Of a DNA stretch of 64,000 nt, positions 60,064 through 64,000 are shown in pieces. The DNA is taken from assembly GCF_017874735.1 (NCBI RefSeq), contig NZ_JAGGLV010000006.1, positions 62,001 to 126,000 on the forward strand, in the 5' to 3' direction. Within the stretch, counting starts at the first letter, position 1; each line of letters starts with the position of its first letter. Source of the stretch: Paenibacillus silagei (GTDB taxonomy: Bacteria > Bacillota > Bacilli > Paenibacillales > Paenibacillaceae). The notes under the pieces were generated by a model that was given only the letters and a program-made list of their open reading frames with translations, searched no databases and had not been told where the DNA came from. The translations under genes and the position numbers were made by a program.

Positions 60064-61907
60064 GCGGACTGCCCCCAATATTGTTCGATAAAGGCTTCAA
60101 AACGCCCGGCCTCATCTTTATCCATATTCTTCAGCATCTCTTCTCTTTTCCGGCTGCTGATCGGTTGCTTCGCTACGTACTCCCCGGCTTCCCAGACGAT
60201 GATATCTGTATAGCTGTAAGCACGCCGGTCCGTCATCCGTCCGAAATATTCGGACATGGTATCCATGAATGCATCCAGCTTCTCCATAGGAGTCTCCCGG
60301 TTCTTATATTCCTGAGGATACTCATACTGTGAGTCCGCCGGAATGATCTCGGTAATGCGCTCGATATAACGTTTGCCGGCACGCAATACCAAATGAACAT
60401 TGAAGCCAAGCGCCTCAACGACCTGAACCTCGGCAATCTTCTCATTGCTGAAGGCTCCCGAAGCGACAAGGCTGTTGCGCAAAGCGCTGATCAAATTGGG
60501 CAATGTTTTGCCGTGATGCGTAAAGAGCGTATATTCAGAAGCCACCTGGGCTGCCTGAATGACATAACTGACAACGCTGTGGGTGGCCGCTTCACCGACG
60601 ATATTCACCGCACCATCGGTTTTCTTCTGCACATCCAGCCCATCCTGTCCGCTGACAGAAGGAGTCTCCCGGAAGGACAGAATATTTTTGCCCGGATACA
60701 TTTTTCTCGCCCAGATCTCAAAGGATGTCTCCTGAATACGGATGTTCTTTGCATCAATGTACTTGATCAGTGCCTTCAGCAAGGTGGTTTTCCCGGAGCC
60801 CTGCCGGCCGGTAATTGCAGTAACCTGATGACCCAGAATCAGAAACTCCAGCATTTCTATAGCCAGCGGCGCCCCTTCATCTGTAATCTGCTGCTCCAGT
60901 TCTACCAGGGAGTCATTGAATTTGCGGACAAAAAAAGCCCAGCTCTCCGCCATTTTGGGGCGGACCACCACCACTCTGCTTCCATCCGCCATGTCATTAA
61001 TAATGTAACCCTTGGATTCGTTCAGCTGTCCCGGATTTCCAAAGCCGTAAATATTCTGACAGACCCGCTTGAGCTCTTTCTCCGAACCGAAGCTTAAGAA
61101 TTCCAGATGGAGTGACTTTCCGCGGTAGAAGGTCCAGACAGCGTCATAGGATTGCGGAAGGAAATGCTGCTGCTTCGTATACTCCAGAAAATCTGTGGTC
61201 TGGACAACATCCGGCGGCATCCCGCTTGTCCCCCCGTTGACACCGTCAATATTCTGGTCCCGCAGCTCATCAATCACACCCAGACCTTTATAGATTTGGT
61301 ACGCTCTCTGTACAATGACCTCAACCTTGTCCTGAAAGGATAATCCCGGCTGCTCTGCGCTGTAGATGCTGCGAATTTGCTCTTCGGTAACCTTGTAGCC
61401 CTTAGAACCATCAGGCAATCTATGCAGCGTATCCAGATTGTATTTGCTAACCATTTCATTGAAGGCATTCTGTCCATAATCTTTCTTGAAGGTATAGAGC
61501 AGGATGTCGAAACAGTCCTGGGAAGTCAGCCGGTTAGCATGACCGAAGGGTATCACCTTATCTGCATTCCCCTCATCCAGCCCATAGGTCTGCAGCAGCA
61601 GATCCTTCATATAGAGCTTCACATATCTCTTCGCTGATAAATCGCCGTGCATGCAAGAGCGCAGCGCCTTCTGCAGTTCTCTGCGCCGTGCCTTGCGGCG
61701 GTTGTATTCTTCCTCGCTGGGGCTTCCTTCATAGAGTGAAGACGCAATAATCTCCTCGAAGGCTCTCCTCAGAAACTGCACAATTTCGTTCATATCGTAC
61801 TTCAATTGAACGGCAGGCGGCGCCGATTTCTTGCTTTTGCCTACCCATAAGTACAGGAATACTCCAATAGCAGCCAGCACAACAATGATCAGGATGATAT
61901 TAATCAT
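60060..61907 (-). CDS. CpaF/TadA-type secretion ATPase with N-terminal membrane anchor
   Basis: 615 residues. An unusual N-terminal TM (2-22, INIILIIVVLAAIGVFLYLWV) precedes the PulE/VirB11-type ATPase: a helical N-domain to about 220, then Walker A GRQGSGKTT at 367-375, Walker B region GAVNIVGEAA near 432-441, and His-box FTHHGKT near 462. Most CpaF/TadA proteins are soluble and 400-500 residues long. ATG at 61907 overlaps the upstream gene by 8 bp. It powers pilin assembly or secretion together with the downstream platform protein. Confidence 0.9.
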   Translation of the reverse strand: MINIILIIVVLAAIGVFLYLWVGKSKKSAPPAVQLKYDMNEIVQFLRRAFEEIIASSLYEGSPSEEEYNRRKARRRELQKALRSCMHGDLSAKRYVKLYMKDLLLQTYGLDEGNADKVIPFGHANRLTSQDCFDILLYTFKKDYGQNAFNEMVSKYNLDTLHRLPDGSKGYKVTEEQIRSIYSAEQPGLSFQDKVEVIVQRAYQIYKGLGVIDELRDQNIDGVNGGTSGMPPDVVQTTDFLEYTKQQHFLPQSYDAVWTFYRGKSLHLEFLSFGSEKELKRVCQNIYGFGNPGQLNESKGYIINDMADGSRVVVVRPKMAESWAFFVRKFNDSLVELEQQITDEGAPLAIEMLEFLILGHQVTAITGRQGSGKTTLLKALIKYIDAKNIRIQETSFEIWARKMYPGKNILSFRETPSVSGQDGLDVQKKTDGAVNIVGEAATHSVVSYVIQAAQVASEYTLFTHHGKTLPNLISALRNSLVASGAFSNEKIAEVQVVEALGFNVHLVLRAGKRYIERITEIIPADSQYEYPQEYKNRETPMEKLDAFMDTMSEYFGRMTDRRAYSYTDIIVWEAGEYVAKQPISSRKREEMLKNMDKDEAGRFEAFIEQYWGQSA

Positions 61908-62733
61908 TCGCAGCGTCCAATTCCACTACAGGGAATATCTCCAAAGTCTGCAGGATCAGCTTCCCCATTTGGCGTGCCGCATCATTGAAGTAGACATCCT
62001 CGTTGAAATCCAAGAGCCGCTTCCTGGCTTCCCGTGTCTTGAGCAGGAACGGAATGATGCGTTGTTCGTTCAGAGCATCCATATAATTGATATGATGTGG
62101 AATGAAGCCGACTTCATTTTTATGTAATCCGTATAGCTTCATAATTTTTTCTTTATTAAATCTGGCTTTACGTTCATAAGAACCCAGACAATACAGGACC
62201 GGTTTGTTGTCTGGCACTGGAGCTCTGCCCTTCTGCGTGAAGTAGGCATTCAGACTGGACTGGCTCTGATTCAGATTCACTACAATTAAATCTGCCTGCT
62301 TCATAACCATCTGAGCCACCTCCGGGTCTTCACCGGTAGCAATCTCTACAAACAGCAAATCATAAAAGCGTCTATAGTCTTTAAAAATATGCGGAAGCAA
62401 CAGCTCCGGCTCATGCTTCTCCGTACTCACTGACCCTCTTAGCAGCTCCAGGCGGTTCTTAAGAATAGATTCTGCATGATCCCGTATTCCTTCAGGAGTA
62501 AGCATCCCGCACTGCACCAGCCGCTGAATCGCATCCAGCCCGCCCGAGCTGCTTACAGACTGACCAAGGGATCTTGTCTGTGAGAAGATATACTCCAGCA
62601 TGCCTTGTCCGGAATCTGTATGGGTCATCAGCACCCGGATATGATGATCCAGCGCGATGGTTGCCGCGACAGCGGCCATATTAGAGGTCGTTCTCCCCTG
62701 CCCTTGGGCAGGTCCCCAGAAAGCTACAAGCAC
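61900..62733 (-). CDS. CpaE/MinD-like protein with degenerate P-loop
   Basis: 277 residues. SIMIBI-class fold: FWGPAQGQGRTTSNMAAVAATIA at the N-terminus, FVEIATGEDPEVAQMVMKQADLIVVNLNQSQSSL in the switch II and following strand. The P-loop reads GQGRTT where MinD/CpaE have GxGKT, so the key Lys is Arg and the signature Lys at the loop start is Ala; ATP hydrolysis is doubtful. Start GTG at 62733 with CGGGGG upstream. CpaE proteins place Tad machines at the pole; this one may do so without an ATPase cycle. Confidence 0.8.
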   Translation of the reverse strand: MLVAFWGPAQGQGRTTSNMAAVAATIALDHHIRVLMTHTDSGQGMLEYIFSQTRSLGQSVSSSGGLDAIQRLVQCGMLTPEGIRDHAESILKNRLELLRGSVSTEKHEPELLLPHIFKDYRRFYDLLFVEIATGEDPEVAQMVMKQADLIVVNLNQSQSSLNAYFTQKGRAPVPDNKPVLYCLGSYERKARFNKEKIMKLYGLHKNEVGFIPHHINYMDALNEQRIIPFLLKTREARKRLLDFNEDVYFNDAARQMGKLILQTLEIFPVVELDAAND

Positions 62734-62739
62734 AATGAA

Positions 62740-63309
62740 CTACCCCCGTTTCCGTGCATACTGCCACAGCTTCTTAATCTCATGCTTTGGAACATTACAG
62801 ACTTCAATCAAGAAGTCATTCACAGCCTCAGCGAAATCCTTATCAACTTTCAGGTTCACTCTTCCATCATGAATCCAGTCAATTCTTCTGCCTGGGCTGC
62901 TAATGTAGCTAATCTTTGAAGTAATCACCGGATAATAATGATCTATATACTTCAGGCCAAGCCCGCATTCTTCTTCGATAACCAGCAATACAACCGGGAG
63001 ATGCTTCTGATTAAGCAGCGTATCTACGTTCTCCATAGCGTGACGTTCATAGGTGGTGGCAAAGACAGTAACCTCATCCACCAGTCCTTCCGGGTAACCC
63101 TGATGCCAGTCATACAGCACAATATCCGGCTTCTCGGTAACAGAGGAATCTGTGATCGTTATACCGGACGCCTCTCCATCTAAATACTGATAATGCCTGT
63201 TGTTATCCGTGATGACCATAACCTCATTGTTAAAATAATTCTTCAGCAGCATTGCTGCTGCAAGTATGAAATCATGCTTCTCGCAATCTCCTGCCACAAC
63301 GATATTCAC
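62740..63309 (-). CDS. Unknown protein of the Tad-like locus
   Basis: 189 residues from GTG 63309 (AAGGAG 10 nt upstream; an earlier GTG at 63318 overlaps the upstream stop and is too close to that site). Alpha/beta, cytosolic: NIVVAGDCEKHDFILAAAMLLKNYF, PDIVLYDWHQGY, VVLLVIEEECGLG. It has the strand pattern of a Rossmann-like or receiver-like domain and sits next to the CpaE-like gene, so it may be the split-off N-domain of CpaE. No conserved phosphorylation Asp can be assigned. Confidence 0.66.
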   Translation of the reverse strand: MNIVVAGDCEKHDFILAAAMLLKNYFNNEVMVITDNNRHYQYLDGEASGITITDSSVTEKPDIVLYDWHQGYPEGLVDEVTVFATTYERHAMENVDTLLNQKHLPVVLLVIEEECGLGLKYIDHYYPVITSKISYISSPGRRIDWIHDGRVNLKVDKDFAEAVNDFLIEVCNVPKHEIKKLWQYARKRG

Positions 63310-63314
63310 AGCTG

Positions 63315-64000
63315 TCACTCTCCTTCGAGCAGTTGATTCTCAGTTGCCGGTGCATCCTCCGTTAAGCCCGCTGAATTCTGATCTGTACTTGAGTCGATAG
63401 GCGCCTGATGGGTCTGATCTATAATTCCGTTCACCGATTGCGAATGATCTACCGGGGCAGTCTGCTCCAGTGCCGCTCCCTGTTGAGACTTCCGCTTGCT
63501 GACTCCGCTTCCGCTTGGTTCCTGTGCTCCTATGCGGATTTTGTTGCCATCGTCAATAGCCTTAAGGCGTTTATCCAGCTCTGTACGAAGCTTCTCGGCA
63601 AGCCCCCACTTGGCCTGTTCAATAATGGACGGATTGCTCTTGATCACGCCCAGTACATCCAGATTAGGCACATAGTTAATCACGGGTTCTGGCTGCAGCT
63701 CCGGCTCCACATACTGCTTCATATACAGCTCTGCATTGTTAATATAAGCATCTACCAGAGCCGAAGTAAGCAATTGCGCCTCTTCTTCATTATCATTGAA
63801 GAAGGTGTACTGATTCGCCAAATCAACGTCCTTCAGCGATTTCTTGCCCACTACTATGTAATCTTCACCGTTAGGAAATACAATCCGGATATCAACGACA
63901 TCTTTCTTCGTCAGGCGGAGCGGAAGCTTGATATATTCCGTCTCTTCTTTACGCTCTGACGGGTCAAGTCTCGCCTCATCACGAACCATCTCCGTCGTTA
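63315..64000 (-). CDS. CpaB/RcpC-like SAF-domain protein, N-terminus cut by window edge
   Basis: 228 codons visible; the frame is open to the right edge, and no ribosome site precedes the ATG at 63989, so the gene begins outside. The first visible part, EYIKLPLRLTKKDVVDIRIV and FPNGEDYIVVGKKSL, matches the end of the CpaB/RcpC beta-clip region, the pilus-associated periplasmic or wall-side component. The last 80 residues are a Gln/Ser-rich low-complexity tail. First visible gene of the pilus-like operon; it overlaps or abuts the following gene. Confidence 0.75.
   Translation of the reverse strand, partial: TTEMVRDEARLDPSERKEETEYIKLPLRLTKKDVVDIRIVFPNGEDYIVVGKKSLKDVDLANQYTFFNDNEEEAQLLTSALVDAYINNAELYMKQYVEPELQPEPVINYVPNLDVLGVIKSNPSIIEQAKWGLAEKLRTELDKRLKAIDDGNKIRIGAQEPSGSGVSKRKSQQGAALEQTAPVDHSQSVNGIIDQTHQAPIDSSTDQNSAGLTEDAPATENQLLEGE

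Noticed and set aside
1..64000. CRISPR array, tRNA, rRNA or prophage genes
   Set aside because: No regularly spaced repeats, no cloverleaf-like sequences, no rRNA blocks and no phage structural or integrase genes were seen.

Overview
The window looks like the chromosome of a spore-forming Firmicute, most likely Paenibacillus or a close relative. The support is a mid-range base composition; AGGAGG-type ribosome sites with frequent TTG and GTG starts; an abrB gene with Spo0A boxes; many YesM/YesN two-component pairs beside CUT1 sugar ABC transporters; and S-layer-homology and stalk-domain secreted proteins. No rRNA, tRNA, CRISPR array or insertion sequence was recognised.

Layout. (a) 1-7.9 kb, minus strand: a probable catabolic operon with an AraC-type response regulator, FAD oxidoreductase, 12-TM-like transporter, HyuA-type hydantoinase, an ImmA/IrrE-like zincin and a YesM-type kinase cut by the left edge. 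(b) 8.1-11.2 kb: HAD phosphatase, abrB with two promoters and three Spo0A boxes, and a MarR gene followed by a bactofilin-like gene and a small membrane protein. (c) 11.3-20.7 kb: GH36 alpha-galactosidase, sugar-binding lipoprotein and YesN/YesM pair on minus, with the two permeases diverging on plus. (d) 20.7-34.6 kb, minus: a 7TM hybrid kinase with two kinase modules and a BTAD-type response regulator, a GH35 beta-galactosidase, a second CUT1 transporter and its own YesN/YesM pair. (e) 34.9-43.0 kb: unlinked functions (CapA-like protein, DUF1877, methyltransferase, epimerase, aldo-keto reductase, two TetR regulators, a quinone-oxidoreductase-type MDR protein, membrane protein, DUF1349).

(f) 43.1-47.2 kb is AT-rich: a WXG100 protein, a WXG-type polymorphic toxin of 603 residues, its probable immunity gene, then a graveyard of immunity genes and toxin/immunity fragments. 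This is a type VII secretion effector cassette with visible recombination scars. (g) 47.4-64.0 kb, one minus-strand operon of at least 16 kb: CpaB/SAF-like protein (cut by the right edge), a CpaE-like protein with a degenerate P-loop, a membrane-anchored CpaF/TadA-type ATPase, one long TadB/TadC-like platform protein, three paralogous pilin-like proteins, further single-TM proteins, duplicated stalk-domain proteins, an SLH protein and a 1104-residue secreted protein. I read this as a divergent Tad-like pilus or secretion machine with its own wall-associated surface proteins. It is the most unusual content of the window.

Regions (c) and (d) together describe sensing, uptake and intracellular hydrolysis of alpha- and beta-galactosides. 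Region (f) adjoins (g) but there is no sequence evidence that the toxin is exported by the Tad-like machine; WXG proteins normally use the type VII system, whose core genes are not in this window.
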